Part shown: positions 53,981 to 63,454 of the stretch, one piece after another | Layout: every line of letters starts with the position of its first letter | Numbering within the stretch: position 1 is the first letter of the stretch | Origin: ZC4RG20 sp963782445 | Lineage (GTDB): Bacteria > Pseudomonadota > Gammaproteobacteria > Steroidobacterales > Rariloculaceae | Assembly (NCBI GenBank): GCA_963782445.1 | Contig: CAWAJM010000001.1 | Coordinates: 1,240,001-1,304,000, forward strand | Length of the DNA: 64,000 nt | Direction of reading: 5' to 3' | Position numbers and translations under genes: made by a program | The notes under the pieces: model-generated | What the model was told of the DNA's origin: nothing | Database searches by the model: none | Seen by the model: only the letters and a program-made list of their open reading frames with translations

Positions 53981-55420
53981 ATGGGCACGGGAAGGTGGCT
54001 CTGCATCGATCAGGGCGGGCAGTCCTCACGGGCGGCCGTATTCGACGCCAGGGGCGGGCTCGTCGCGCTCGGACGAGCGCCGGTCGCCACGCTGCATCCT
54101 GCGCAGGATCGTGTCGAGCACGCCCCTGACGCGCTCGCCGCGTCCGTGACTGCCGCGGTCACCGCCGCGCTCGAGGCCCTTCCGGATGCGGGAAGGGCCC
54201 TTGCCGGGGCGGCGCTCGCGACGCAGCGCTCGACGCTCGTCTGCGTTCGGCGCCGCAGCGGGGCGGCGCTGTCGCCGGTCGTGAGCTGGCAGGACCGGCG
54301 CGGTGCCGCGGCACTCGAGTCGCGGGCGGGCGCGCGGCGCGGCCGCATCGAAGCGTTGACGGGGTTGAAGCTTTCGCCGCACTACGGCGTGGGCAAGCTG
54401 CGCTGGTGCCTCGAGCACCTCGATGCGGTTCGGGCCGCAGCCTCGGAAGGCGAGCTCGTGGCCGCGCCTTTGGCCGCGTTTCTGCTGAAGCGTCTCGGTG
54501 TCGGGCCGGCGTGGCAGGTGGACCCGGTGAACGCTTCGCGGCTGCTGCTCATGGATCTCGAGCGCCTGCAATGGTCGCCCGAGCTGCTCGACGTCTTCGG
54601 CGTCGATCCGAACATGCTCCCCGTCATTCGGCCTTGCCGCTTCCCCTACGGCCGGCTGTCGGTCGGCGCCGTCGACGTGCCGCTCTCCGTCTGCACGGGC
54701 GACCAGCCCGCGGCGCTTTTTTGCGCCGGGCCGCCGCGTCCCGGAGACGTGCTCGTGAACATCGGCACGGGCGCATTCCTGCAATGCGCGACGGGCGGTC
54801 GGCCGCTGCGCGCGCCCGGCCTGCTCGCGAGCGTCGGCTGGCAGGAGGCCGGCGCGCGGACCTACGTGCTCGAAGGCACCGTGAACGGGGCGGCGGCCGC
54901 CGTCGAGCGCTCGCTCGGCGCGCTCGGCCTCGAAGCGCCCGCGCCCGAGCGGCTTGCCGCGGCGCTGGCGGGGGTCGACGCGGCGCCGCTGTTTTTGAAC
55001 GGCATCGCGGGCCTGGGCTCGCCGGACTGGGTGCCGGATTTCGCGAGCCGCTTCGTCGGCGAGGGCACGGCGCTCGAGCGCCTTGCGGCCGTGTACGAAA
55101 GCATTGCCTTCCTGATCCTGCGGAACCTCGACGCGATGCGCCGGCGCTTGCCGCTCGAGCGCATCGTGCTGACCGGCGGCCTCGCGCGGCTCGACTGGCT
55201 GGCCACGCGCCTGGCCTCGCTGTCGGGGCTGCCCGTGCACCGCCCGGACCGCACCGAAGCCACGCTCGAGGGCCTGCGTTTCTTGCTCGGCGGGGCCGCG
55301 CCCGCCGCGGTGCGCGCCACCGTCTTCGAGCCGGCGCCCGATTCGGCGGCCGCGGCCCGCTACGCCCGCTGGACGGACGCGCTCGAGGCGGCGCTCGTTG
55401 CGGCCCGGACGGACTCCTAG
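53981..55420 (+). CDS. FGGY-family carbohydrate kinase
   Basis: This 479-residue sugar/polyol kinase has both actin-like halves. The N-terminus CIDQGGQSSRAAVFD resembles the phosphate-1 motif of glycerol kinase (IDQGTTSSRA), with the middle region SWQDRRGAAAL, and the second half VNIGTGAFLQCATGG and VLTGGLARLDWLATRLASLSG (adenosine region). The ATG at 53981 gives the usual start; an upstream in-frame extension is rejected. Whether it is for glycerol or another sugar is not clear; glycerol kinases normally have 500 residues. It is divergent from the thiolase (115-base gap). Confidence 0.82.
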   Translation: MGTGRWLCIDQGGQSSRAAVFDARGGLVALGRAPVATLHPAQDRVEHAPDALAASVTAAVTAALEALPDAGRALAGAALATQRSTLVCVRRRSGAALSPVVSWQDRRGAAALESRAGARRGRIEALTGLKLSPHYGVGKLRWCLEHLDAVRAAASEGELVAAPLAAFLLKRLGVGPAWQVDPVNASRLLLMDLERLQWSPELLDVFGVDPNMLPVIRPCRFPYGRLSVGAVDVPLSVCTGDQPAALFCAGPPRPGDVLVNIGTGAFLQCATGGRPLRAPGLLASVGWQEAGARTYVLEGTVNGAAAAVERSLGALGLEAPAPERLAAALAGVDAAPLFLNGIAGLGSPDWVPDFASRFVGEGTALERLAAVYESIAFLILRNLDAMRRRLPLERIVLTGGLARLDWLATRLASLSGLPVHRPDRTEATLEGLRFLLGGAAPAAVRATVFEPAPDSAAAARYARWTDALEAALVAARTDS

Positions 55421-55508
55421 GCCGGGCGGCCGTGGGGCGCTGCCGCCGGCGAACCTGCGGGGAAGCGCGTGTTGCGCGCGCAGGCGATTGCGGCTAGCGT
55501 GCCGGCGC

Positions 55509-56327
55509 ATGAGCACCGACACCAAAATTCTGCTCGTCGGCTTCGGCAATATGGGCCGTGCCCTCGTGCATGGCTGGCTGGAGCGGGGCCGGCCCGCGGC
55601 CTCGCTCCACGTCGTCGACCCCTCGCCGCAAGCGTTGGCCGAGGCGCGTCGGCTCGGGCTCGGTGCCGACCCGGCGCCCGGCACGCTGCCGGCCGATCTC
55701 GAGCCCGACGTCGTGCTTTTGGCCGTCAAGCCGGTCCAGCTCGAGGCCGTGCTGGCCGACTGCCGCGGTCTCGCGGCCCGTGCGCCGCTGTTCGTGTCGA
55801 TCGCGGCCGGCAAGCCGATCGCGGCGCTCACGGGCATGCTCGGTGACGTGCCCGTCGTGCGCGCCATGCCCAATACGCCCGCCGCGATCGGCCGGGGCAT
55901 GAGCGTGCTGACGGCGAACGAGCGCGTCTCCCCGGTGCAGCGCCGGGCCGCGGAGTCGTTGCTCGGCGCTGTCGGCGCCGTCGAGTGGCTCGCGCAGGAG
56001 GCGCTCATGGATGCAGTGACCGCCGTTTCGGGCAGCGGTCCGGCGTACGTGTTCCTGCTCATCGAGACGCTGGCCGCGGCGGGCGCCGAGGCCGGGCTCG
56101 ACGCCGGCCTCGCGACCCGGCTCGCGACGGCCACGGTCGCCGGGGCCGGCGCCTACGCGGCGCACACCGGCGAAGCGGCGGCAGAGCTGCGGCGCCGCGT
56201 CACGAGCCCGGGCGGGACGACGGAGGCGGCGCTGCGCGTGCTCATGGCCGAGGCGGGTCTCGCCGAGCTCATGTCGCGGGCCGTCCGGGCGGCGGCCGCG
56301 CGCAGCCGCGAGCTTTCGGGGGCCTAG
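55509..56327 (+). CDS. proC: Pyrroline-5-carboxylate reductase
   Basis: This 272-residue enzyme catalyses the last step of proline synthesis, reducing 1-pyrroline-5-carboxylate with NAD(P)H. It shows the dinucleotide fold LLVGFGNMGRALV (residues 8-20), VVLLAVKP, VRAMPNTPAAIGRGM, the substrate-binding TAVSGSGPAYVFLLIE and the C-terminal RRRVTSPGGTTEAAL signature. The start is fixed by the Rossmann N-terminus. The next gene begins three bases later. Confidence 0.93.
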   Translation: MSTDTKILLVGFGNMGRALVHGWLERGRPAASLHVVDPSPQALAEARRLGLGADPAPGTLPADLEPDVVLLAVKPVQLEAVLADCRGLAARAPLFVSIAAGKPIAALTGMLGDVPVVRAMPNTPAAIGRGMSVLTANERVSPVQRRAAESLLGAVGAVEWLAQEALMDAVTAVSGSGPAYVFLLIETLAAAGAEAGLDAGLATRLATATVAGAGAYAAHTGEAAAELRRRVTSPGGTTEAALRVLMAEAGLAELMSRAVRAAAARSRELSGA

Positions 56328-56330
56328 GCG

Positions 56331-56786
56331 GTGGCCGGGTACTATTTCGAGGAGTTCGAGGTCGGCCAGCGGTTCGAGCATGCCATTCGGCGCACCGTGA
56401 CCGAGGCCGACAACGTGCTGTTCAGCGCCATGACGCACAACCCGGCGCCGCTGCACATCGACCGCGAGTACATGCGCACGCAGTCGGAGTTCGGCCGCCC
56501 GCTCGTGAATAGCTTCTTCACGCTCGGGCTCATCGTGGGTATATCGATCAACGATACGACGCTCGGCACGACGGTCGCGAACCTGGGTTTGGAGGACGTC
56601 CGCTTCCCGAACCCGTTGTTTCCCGGCGATACGGTGCACGCGGAGACCACCGTGCTCGCCAAGCGCCCGAGCCGCTCGCGTCCCGGCAACGGCATTCTGA
56701 CCCTCGAGCACCGCGGCTTCAATCAGGACGACGCGCTCGTGGCCGTTTGTCGACGTGCCGTTCTCATGCTCTGCCGGCCGACTTGA
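56331..56786 (+). CDS. MaoC-like dehydratase
   Basis: The 151-residue single hot-dog domain protein matches the MaoC group. It begins YYFEEFEVGQRFEHAIRRTVTEADN and contains the hydratase motif NPAPLHIDREYM with Asp and His, followed by GRPLVNSFFTLGLIVG. It would hydrate a trans-2-enoyl-CoA or related thioester. A GTG start at 56331 places it three bases after proC. Its partner enzymes are not adjacent; the acyl-CoA synthetase and thiolase lie elsewhere in the window. Confidence 0.85.
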   Translation: MAGYYFEEFEVGQRFEHAIRRTVTEADNVLFSAMTHNPAPLHIDREYMRTQSEFGRPLVNSFFTLGLIVGISINDTTLGTTVANLGLEDVRFPNPLFPGDTVHAETTVLAKRPSRSRPGNGILTLEHRGFNQDDALVAVCRRAVLMLCRPT

Positions 56787-56940
56787 ACTTGCCCGCGGGC
56801 GTTATGTCCATACGGGTGTATATGCTTCTCAATCAAGGACATTGTCGCTTGTATTCCGCTCGATTGGTGTCAGAATGAGACGCGTATTGCCCTAAGGGCC
56901 GCAGATCGATACGTTCCGCGAACAAGCAGATGGAGCCCAG

Positions 56941-59610
56941 ATGGATGACGGGGCCGGACAGGTTGACGACAAGCACGACGACTCGACCGTCAGCCTGCTG
57001 ATCCGCAGGGCCACGCCGAACGGCCGTGCGCCCGGCCTCGACCTGATCTGCACCAAAGTCGCCGTCGATTTTCAAAGCATCTCGATCAACAACTTCGCCG
57101 ACCGTTTCAAGGCCGGCCTCCAATCGCTGACCGACGCCTGCGGGGCGGATGCGATGTTCATCGCGCTCTTCGACGAGGACGTCGGCGCCTTCGATTCCGT
57201 CTACGCCGGGCGGTCCACGTTCTCGCTCTGCAACCCCGAAGTGCTCAGGGGCCGCGAGCTCACGGATTTCCCGTGGATCCGCAGCCGGCTCGAGCACCTT
57301 CGGCTCCTCGAGATCGCCGATACGTCGGATCCTCCGCTGGCCCAGCAGCGCGACGCCGCGCAGCTCGCGAGCCTCAACGTGGGCGCCGTGCTCGTCGTCG
57401 GGTTCAACATCCGCGACCGGCTCGGCGGTCTGCTCGGCGTCGTGAGCTCGGTGCCGAAACCGGAGTGGAGCGCAGATCTGCATCTCGCGCTCAAGCTCGT
57501 CGGTGTGAGCTGTGCGAGCGGTCTCGAGCGCATCCGCCTGCAGGAAGATCTGTTCACGGTTCAGGAGCGCGACCGCCTCGTCACGAACACGGCCAACGAC
57601 GGCCTCTGGGATTACAACGTCCGCGACAACTCGATGTATTTCTCGCCGCGCTGGCGCGCCATGCTCGGCTACGGCGAGCACGACAAGGTCCCGGAATGGC
57701 GCCTGCTCGTGCATCCCGACGACATGGCGCGCGTGCAGGCACAGATCAGGGAGCACCTCGAGGGCAAGACTGAGCTGTTCGAGAGCGTGCACCGCATGCG
57801 CCACGCGAGCGGAGAATGGCGCTGGATTCAGAGCCGGGTCAAAGGCCGGGTGGACGAGCAGGGGCGCCTCAAGCGGCTCGTGGGCGTCGAGACGGACATC
57901 ACCGAGCGCAAGCTCTACGAGGAGGCGCTGTTCCGCGAGAAGGAAAGCGCCCAGATCACGCTGCAGTCGATCGGCGACGGCGTCGTGACGACGGATGCGT
58001 CGAGCCGCGTGCAGTACCTGAATCCCGTCGCCGAGGAGCTCACGGGCTGGCGGCTGGACGACGCGGTCGGCCGCACGATCGACGAAATCTTCCGGGGCTT
58101 TCACGAGGAGACGTGCGAGCCCGTCGAGAACCCGGTCGCCGTGGCCATGCGCCGCAACCGCTCCATCAAGTCCGTACGGCCCACTCTGCTGATTCGCCGC
58201 GACGGCAACGAGCTCTATATCGAGAGCACGGCGGCCCCGATCCGCGACCCCATGGGCAGCGTCACGGGCGGCGTGCTCGTGTTTCACGACGTCAGCGAGT
58301 CGCGCGAGCTCAATCGCCGCCTGAGCTACGCGGCGAGCCACGATATCCTGACGGAGCTCGTGAACCGGCGCGAGTTCGAGAGCCGGCTCGAACGGGCCCT
58401 GAAGAGCGCGAGGGCCCGCGAGACGTCCTACGCCGTTCTGCACATCGACCTCGACCAGTTCAAGATCGTCAACGACAACTGCGGCCACAGCGCCGGCGAC
58501 GAGTTGCTGCGCCAGGTCGGGGCGCTGCTCAAGGCCAAGATCCGCTGGCGCGATACGCTTGCCCGGCTAGGGGGCGACGAATTCGGCGTGTTGCTCGAGA
58601 GCTGCACGATGGACGAGGCGCTCCGGACGGCCGAGACGCTGCGCGCCGTCATCGGCGACTTCAAATTCGTATGGGATGACCACACCTTCCGGCTCGGGGC
58701 GAGCATCGGCGTCGTGCCGATCACGCCCGCGACGGACGACGTGGCCGGGCTGCTCACGGCTGCGGACAGTGCCTGCTCGGCCGCGAAGGATGCGGGGCGT
58801 AACCGCGTCTACAGCTATCAGGAAAACGACATCGACCTCATGAAGCGGCGCAAGGAGATGCAGTGGGCCGCCCGCATCAACAATGCGCTCGAGGACAACC
58901 GGTTCGAGCTATTCCGCCAGACGATCCAGCCGCTGCAGCCCGGGCTCGATACGGGCGCGCATTACGAACTGCTGCTGCGCATGCGCGACGAGCAGGGCGC
59001 GCTCGTCTCCCCGGAGCTGTTCATCACCTCGGCCGAGCGCTATGGCCTCACGCCGAGCATCGACCGGTGGGTCATCGCCCAGGCGTTCCGGTGGCTCGTC
59101 TCGGAGGCGGATGAACGCGAGCGGCTGTCGCTGTGTTCGATCAACCTCTCGGGCCAGAGCCTCGCCGACGAGAAATTCCTGCCTTTCGTCGTCGATCAGT
59201 TCCAGCGCAGCGGCCTCGACGGCTCGCGGATCTGCTTCGAGATCACGGAGACGGCCGCCATCGCGAGCTATTCGCAGGCCAATCGCTTCATCCACGCGCT
59301 CAAGGAGATCGGCTGCAAGTTCGCGCTCGACGACTTCGGCACGGGGCTCTCCTCGTTCGGATACCTGAAGCACTTCCCCGTCGATTTTCTCAAGATCGAC
59401 GGCAGTTTCGTCAAAGAGATTCTCCATGACCCCATCGACCGCGAGATGGTGCGGTCCATCAACGAAATCGGCCACTTGACGGGCAAGCAAACCATTGCGG
59501 AGTTCGCCGAGAACGCGGAGATCATCACGATGCTGCGCGGCATCGGCGTCGACTACGCTCAGGGCTACGGCGTCTCCGAGCCGAAGCGGCTCCTGCAGGC
59601 CGTCGCCTGA
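56941..59610 (+). CDS. GAF-PAS-PAS-GGDEF-EAL cyclic-di-GMP protein
   Basis: This 889-residue cytosolic protein has a GAF domain (about 45-205), two PAS domains (about 210-325 and 335-460), a GGDEF domain (about 465-615) and an EAL domain (about 630-885). The cyclase motif RLGGDEFGVL is complete. The phosphodiesterase signature reads ELLLRM instead of EALLRW; other key residues are kept (CFEITETA, ALDDFGTGLSSF, KIDGSFV). The last loop is AEFAEN in place of AEGVET, so activity is less sure. There is a 154-base upstream region with AT-rich patches that probably holds the promoter. Confidence 0.9.
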   Translation: MDDGAGQVDDKHDDSTVSLLIRRATPNGRAPGLDLICTKVAVDFQSISINNFADRFKAGLQSLTDACGADAMFIALFDEDVGAFDSVYAGRSTFSLCNPEVLRGRELTDFPWIRSRLEHLRLLEIADTSDPPLAQQRDAAQLASLNVGAVLVVGFNIRDRLGGLLGVVSSVPKPEWSADLHLALKLVGVSCASGLERIRLQEDLFTVQERDRLVTNTANDGLWDYNVRDNSMYFSPRWRAMLGYGEHDKVPEWRLLVHPDDMARVQAQIREHLEGKTELFESVHRMRHASGEWRWIQSRVKGRVDEQGRLKRLVGVETDITERKLYEEALFREKESAQITLQSIGDGVVTTDASSRVQYLNPVAEELTGWRLDDAVGRTIDEIFRGFHEETCEPVENPVAVAMRRNRSIKSVRPTLLIRRDGNELYIESTAAPIRDPMGSVTGGVLVFHDVSESRELNRRLSYAASHDILTELVNRREFESRLERALKSARARETSYAVLHIDLDQFKIVNDNCGHSAGDELLRQVGALLKAKIRWRDTLARLGGDEFGVLLESCTMDEALRTAETLRAVIGDFKFVWDDHTFRLGASIGVVPITPATDDVAGLLTAADSACSAAKDAGRNRVYSYQENDIDLMKRRKEMQWAARINNALEDNRFELFRQTIQPLQPGLDTGAHYELLLRMRDEQGALVSPELFITSAERYGLTPSIDRWVIAQAFRWLVSEADERERLSLCSINLSGQSLADEKFLPFVVDQFQRSGLDGSRICFEITETAAIASYSQANRFIHALKEIGCKFALDDFGTGLSSFGYLKHFPVDFLKIDGSFVKEILHDPIDREMVRSINEIGHLTGKQTIAEFAENAEIITMLRGIGVDYAQGYGVSEPKRLLQAVA

Positions 59611-59695
59611 GGCTCCGGCGAGAGTCCGCCGAGCGGCAGTCGCGCAGCGCCTGGCCGACGCCGCCCATGGCGTTTCGAGACCGGGCGGCGAACGG

Positions 59696-60625
59696 TTACG
59701 GTAACGCTCCTCCCCGATAGCACCACTCGAGCGCCGCTTCGTCGCGGACCACCTCGCGCCCGGCGCGGGCGATCTCCGCCGAAAGCTCCGGCGTCACGCC
59801 GTCCTCGTGGGCCGCGCCGGACTTGCCCTTGCGGATCATCGCGCCGCGCTCGAGGATCGGCACCGCGCCGAGCGTGCCGATCTCGAACTTGTGCTCGTTG
59901 GCCTTCATCCAGGGAAACGAGGTGTACTCGAGCACGGCGGGCCATTGCTCGGGCGTCGGTTCGAGGTCGAGGAAACGCGCGATCGTGCGGACGGAACCTT
60001 CGTGGTCCCGCTTCATGTCCGAGAAATGCATGAACAGCACATTGGGCTGCCGGCGCAGGGGCCACCAAGCCGCGAGGAATCCGAAAATCGCGCCGCGCAC
60101 GAGCGGTTCGGCGACCTCGCTGTAGAAGCTCGCGACGTCCGACCGCACCAATGCCTCGCGCGGTAGGCCCCACAGCTCGAACCACGCGCTCGAATGCGCG
60201 GCGATGAAGGGGTGAAGCGAGGCGACCGCCTCGTCGGGATTGCGCATGACGACGACGTATTTGACGTCGCGGTCGACGGCGGGGCGCTGATAGGGCAACG
60301 GCCCCGGCGCCGAATGCGTCTTGAAGGCTCTGCGACGGTCCCGAGGCATGGCATCGAAACGGGCGACGAGCTCTTCGGGTGCGATATGCGGCGACGGCAG
60401 CAGCTCGAGCCACGGCACCTCGGCATAAACGTCGGCGAAGTCCGGGTCGCCGCCCGCGCGCAGCTGGTGGACGATGTTCATCGTCCAGGTCGTCCCGCTC
60501 TTGGCCGGTACGGAAACGACAATGTCGCCGTCGCGCCATTCGATGCGGCCCTGAATGGTGGGGTCCATCCACGGCGCACCGGCGCGCTGAGGCGGCTCTT
60601 CGAGGACTTCGGGGGTGTCGTTCAT
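59696..60625 (-). CDS. PAPS-dependent sulfotransferase
   Basis: The 309-residue protein is a sulfotransferase domain protein. It would move the sulfuryl group from PAPS to an alcohol, phenol or amine. The 5'-phosphosulfate loop is VSVPAKSGTTWTMNIVHQ (around residues 37-54), the 3'-phosphate site is VVMRNPDEAVASLHPF and the C-terminal RKGKSG loop closes the cofactor pocket. Length is usual for cytosolic sulfotransferases. The substrate is unknown; such enzymes can modify phenolics. The start at 60625 is the first ATG with conserved sequence. Confidence 0.85.
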   Translation of the reverse strand: MNDTPEVLEEPPQRAGAPWMDPTIQGRIEWRDGDIVVSVPAKSGTTWTMNIVHQLRAGGDPDFADVYAEVPWLELLPSPHIAPEELVARFDAMPRDRRRAFKTHSAPGPLPYQRPAVDRDVKYVVVMRNPDEAVASLHPFIAAHSSAWFELWGLPREALVRSDVASFYSEVAEPLVRGAIFGFLAAWWPLRRQPNVLFMHFSDMKRDHEGSVRTIARFLDLEPTPEQWPAVLEYTSFPWMKANEHKFEIGTLGAVPILERGAMIRKGKSGAAHEDGVTPELSAEIARAGREVVRDEAALEWCYRGGALP

Positions 60626-60722
60626 GGCCGGACTGTAATCCCGCCGCTCGTCACCGGCAAGACGGTCTCGTCTTCGTACGGCCCGAGCGGCGCCCGCTGC
60701 CGCGACGATCGTGCCTCGCCGG

Positions 60723-61776
60723 TCAGGGTCGCAGTGCCGCGAGGTGGGACTCGAGCAGCGAGGACAGGCGCGCAGCGTCGCCGCGCGCCATGCCGCACTC
60801 GGTGCCGATGCCATCGACGCGGACGTGCCGGCGGGCCGCGGCCAGTCGAGCCGCGTCGCCGCGCCGGTCGTCGAAGTGGATCAGGCCCAGATAGAGCGCC
60901 GTTTCCGAGGGCAGCGAGAGCCGCTCGAGCGGGGCGAAATAGGCGTCGTCGCTGCGCGGCCTGGGAACCGGGATGTGGAAGAACTGTATCGATCGCGAGA
61001 CGCCGGCGGCCACGGCAGCGATGATTTCGGCCAGCACGCCGGCGTCCTTGGGCTGGACGAGATGCTCGTCGGCGGGGCTGCCGTAGCAAAGGTGATAGCC
61101 GAGCTCTACGCCCTGGGGCACCGCGTCGCCGACGGCCGTCAACACCGCGAGCGTCTCTTCCCGGAAGTCCGCGGGACCTCGCTCGTAATAGCCCTCCCAG
61201 GCGAGCACCTCCTGGCAAACGTCCCACTGCACCGCGAGGCTGTCGGCCGGGATCGCGGCCGCGATCTTGGTTACTTCGTCGATCATGTGCCGGGTCAGCG
61301 CCGGCAGCACGCCGGGCCGGTGCGCCGGGAGCATGTTGTTGTACGTCGGCGCGATCGGCGTCGGCAGGCTGACCTGGAACTTGATCCCGCCCGGGATGAC
61401 CCGAGCCGCTCGCAGCGACTCGAATATTCGCCACGACCGCAACGCCATGTCCGCGTAGCCCGAGTCGAAGCCGTCGGGCTCCACGGATCGACCGGGAATG
61501 ATTCGCAGGCGTGGAATTTCCCGGATCAGTTTGCCGTCCCATTGAGTGAACCGGAACGGCGGGAACGTCGGCGGCGATGTCGATCGCAGGGTGCGCCGCC
61601 AGCACGTCTTGAAGAAAGCGTATCCAGCTTCTGCGCACGCCCGTCTCGCCGTCGGGCAGCCGCGCCAGGTGCGGACCGAGCGTACCCGCGAGCACGCGAA
61701 AAGTCGTCTCGGCATCGGGCAGAGGCAGGCTGCCTACCAGGTGCGCGATCAAGCGGGAATCCGGGGCGGGGTCCAT
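60723..61776 (-). pseudogene. MetE/UROD-fold protein, split by a one-base frameshift
   Basis: The N-terminal 75 residues (DSRLIAHLVGSLPLPDAE and then DGETGVRRSWIRFLQ) and the remaining 275 (FRFTQWDGKLIREIPRL, VQWDVCQEVLAWEG, ELGYHLCYGSPADEH, LYLGLIHFDDRRGD) are in different frames. Removing one base in the GGG at 61561-61563 restores ADVP-PFRFTQWDG and gives a normal 350-residue protein. The fold resembles the C-terminal domain of cobalamin-independent methionine synthase, but the methionine-synthase cysteine and histidine set is not evident, so the product of the intact gene is unknown. Recent pseudogene or sequencing error. Confidence 0.7.
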
Positions 61777-61932
61777 GGAACTGGCAGGGTCTGGAACCAA
61801 GTACGGCGGAGATCGAAGTATAGCGAGCTCGGCCGGCCGCGACCGCTCGGGAGCGCGCCGGCCGCTGCGGTGCGGAATGGGCCGCGGGTCCGGCCCAAGA
61901 GGAAAGCCGAGCCGAGCGAGGCACTGCTTTTT

Positions 61933-61960
61933 TTGACACCTGCGCACGAAGCCGTATGGT
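61933..61960 (+). promoter_or_regulatory. Sigma-70 promoter of the MHS transporter gene
   Basis: A perfect TTGACA (61933-61938) is followed after 16 bases by TATGGT (61955-61960), in an otherwise GC-rich divergent region. Transcription would begin near 61967 and give a leader of about 87 bases. An eight-base-pair hairpin GCGACGCC / GGCGTCGC (61980-61987 with 61997-62004) lies in that leader. Confidence 0.55.
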
Positions 61961-62053
61961 AGGGACGGGTCCGAGATCCGCGACGCCGGGGAGGAGGGCG
62001 TCGCAGCCGCTTTACTTTTCAGACCGTTCCGCAGGAGCGGAGAGGATCGTTCA

Positions 62054-63373
62054 TTGTCCGAGCCCGTGAAAGCCGCCGCGGCGGCCCCGGCCGCCGTCGC
62101 TGCGCCCCAGAAACTCTCGGCCCACAGCCTCAGCGCCGGGATGATCGGGAACGTGCTCGAGTGGTACGACTTCGGCCTCTACGGATACCTTGCGCCCGTC
62201 ATCGGCACGCTCTTCTTCCCATCGAACAATCCCGTCGCGTCGCTGATCGGCGCCTACGGCGGGTTCGCGATCGGCTTCGCCATGCGCCCCATCGGCGGCG
62301 CCGTGCTCGGACATCTGGGCGATCGCATCGGCCGGCGCTCGGTGCTGATCGCCTCCGTCGTCCTCATGGGGGGGGCCACGATGGCGATCGGGGTGTTGCC
62401 GACGTTCGCCGAGATCGGCGTCTGGGCGCCCATCCTGCTGCTCGTCATTCGGTTGTTTCAGGGCTTCTCCGTCGGCGGCGAGTTCACGGGCTCGGTTTCG
62501 TATCTCGTCGAGACGGCGCCCATGCGGCGGCGCGGGTTCGCAGGCAGCTTCGCGAACGTCGGCTCGACGATCGGCTATCTGCTCGCCGCGGGGCTGGCCG
62601 CGCTGACCGTCGGCCTCACGAGCCACCACCAGCTCTACGGATGGGTTTGGCGGCTGCCCTTCCTCGTCGGCGGGGCTCTGGCCATGCTCGCCTACGTCGT
62701 GCGCAGCCGGCTGGCCGATACGGGCTACGAGCCCGAGGAGCTGCCCGAAGGTCAGCAGCGCGAGATCCCGCTCGTGAAGGCGTTCAAGCGCAGCCCCCGG
62801 GCCATGGTGCTGGCAGCGCTGTTCACTTGGGGTTATGGCGTCGCGGACTATCTGACGCTCGTGTTCCTGCCCACGTTCGCAAGCAAGTTCGGGTTTCTCG
62901 ACAACGGCAAGGCACTCGCGATCAATACGGCCGCGCAGGCCCTCGCGCTGTTCGTGATCCCTGTGGCGGGCTGGCTCACGGATCACGCGATCCGGCGGCG
63001 GTCGATGCTGATGCTCGCGTTCGGACTGATCCTCGTCACTGCGCTCGGCTTCTTCGCCATCGCGGCCGGCCACAGCGAGCTCGGGTTCTGGACCGTGCAG
63101 CTGCTGTTCGGCGCCTTCCTCGGCATGATCATGGGCACGGCGCCGGCGATGTTGGCCGAGCTCTTCCACTCGGAGTTCCGGCTCTCGGGCTACTCGCTGA
63201 CGTTCAATATCGGCCTCGGCTTCGGCGGAGGCACGGCACCGCTGATCGCGACGGCGCTGATCGGCGCCACGGGGTTCAAGCTCGCGGGTGCGGCCTACCT
63301 CATGGTCGGCGCGCTGCTCTCGATGGCCGCGCTCTGGCTCATGGTCGACCGCAGCCGAGAGCCTTTGCGCTGA
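62054..63373 (+). CDS. MHS-family MFS transporter
   Basis: This 439-residue inner-membrane transporter has twelve predicted spans. It belongs to the metabolite:H+ symporter (ProP-like) group: MIGNVLEWYDFGLYGYLAPVIG, GHLGDRIGRRSVLIAS (loop 2-3 motif), RLFQGFSVGGEFTGSVSYLVE and the loop 8-9 WLTDHAIRRR are all typical. Substrates in this group are small carboxylates, amino acids, betaine and aromatic acids. The TTG start at 62054 has GGAGAGGA 13 bases upstream; it is the only start that keeps the conserved N-terminus. A strong promoter and a leader hairpin lie upstream. Confidence 0.88.
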   Translation: MSEPVKAAAAAPAAVAAPQKLSAHSLSAGMIGNVLEWYDFGLYGYLAPVIGTLFFPSNNPVASLIGAYGGFAIGFAMRPIGGAVLGHLGDRIGRRSVLIASVVLMGGATMAIGVLPTFAEIGVWAPILLLVIRLFQGFSVGGEFTGSVSYLVETAPMRRRGFAGSFANVGSTIGYLLAAGLAALTVGLTSHHQLYGWVWRLPFLVGGALAMLAYVVRSRLADTGYEPEELPEGQQREIPLVKAFKRSPRAMVLAALFTWGYGVADYLTLVFLPTFASKFGFLDNGKALAINTAAQALALFVIPVAGWLTDHAIRRRSMLMLAFGLILVTALGFFAIAAGHSELGFWTVQLLFGAFLGMIMGTAPAMLAELFHSEFRLSGYSLTFNIGLGFGGGTAPLIATALIGATGFKLAGAAYLMVGALLSMAALWLMVDRSREPLR

Positions 63374-63454
63374 CCGGCGGCGGCGCGGTAGGAGTCTGTC
63401 CGACGCGTGATACGCCGTGGGACGCCCTCGCTACGGCGACGATAAGTCGGATTT

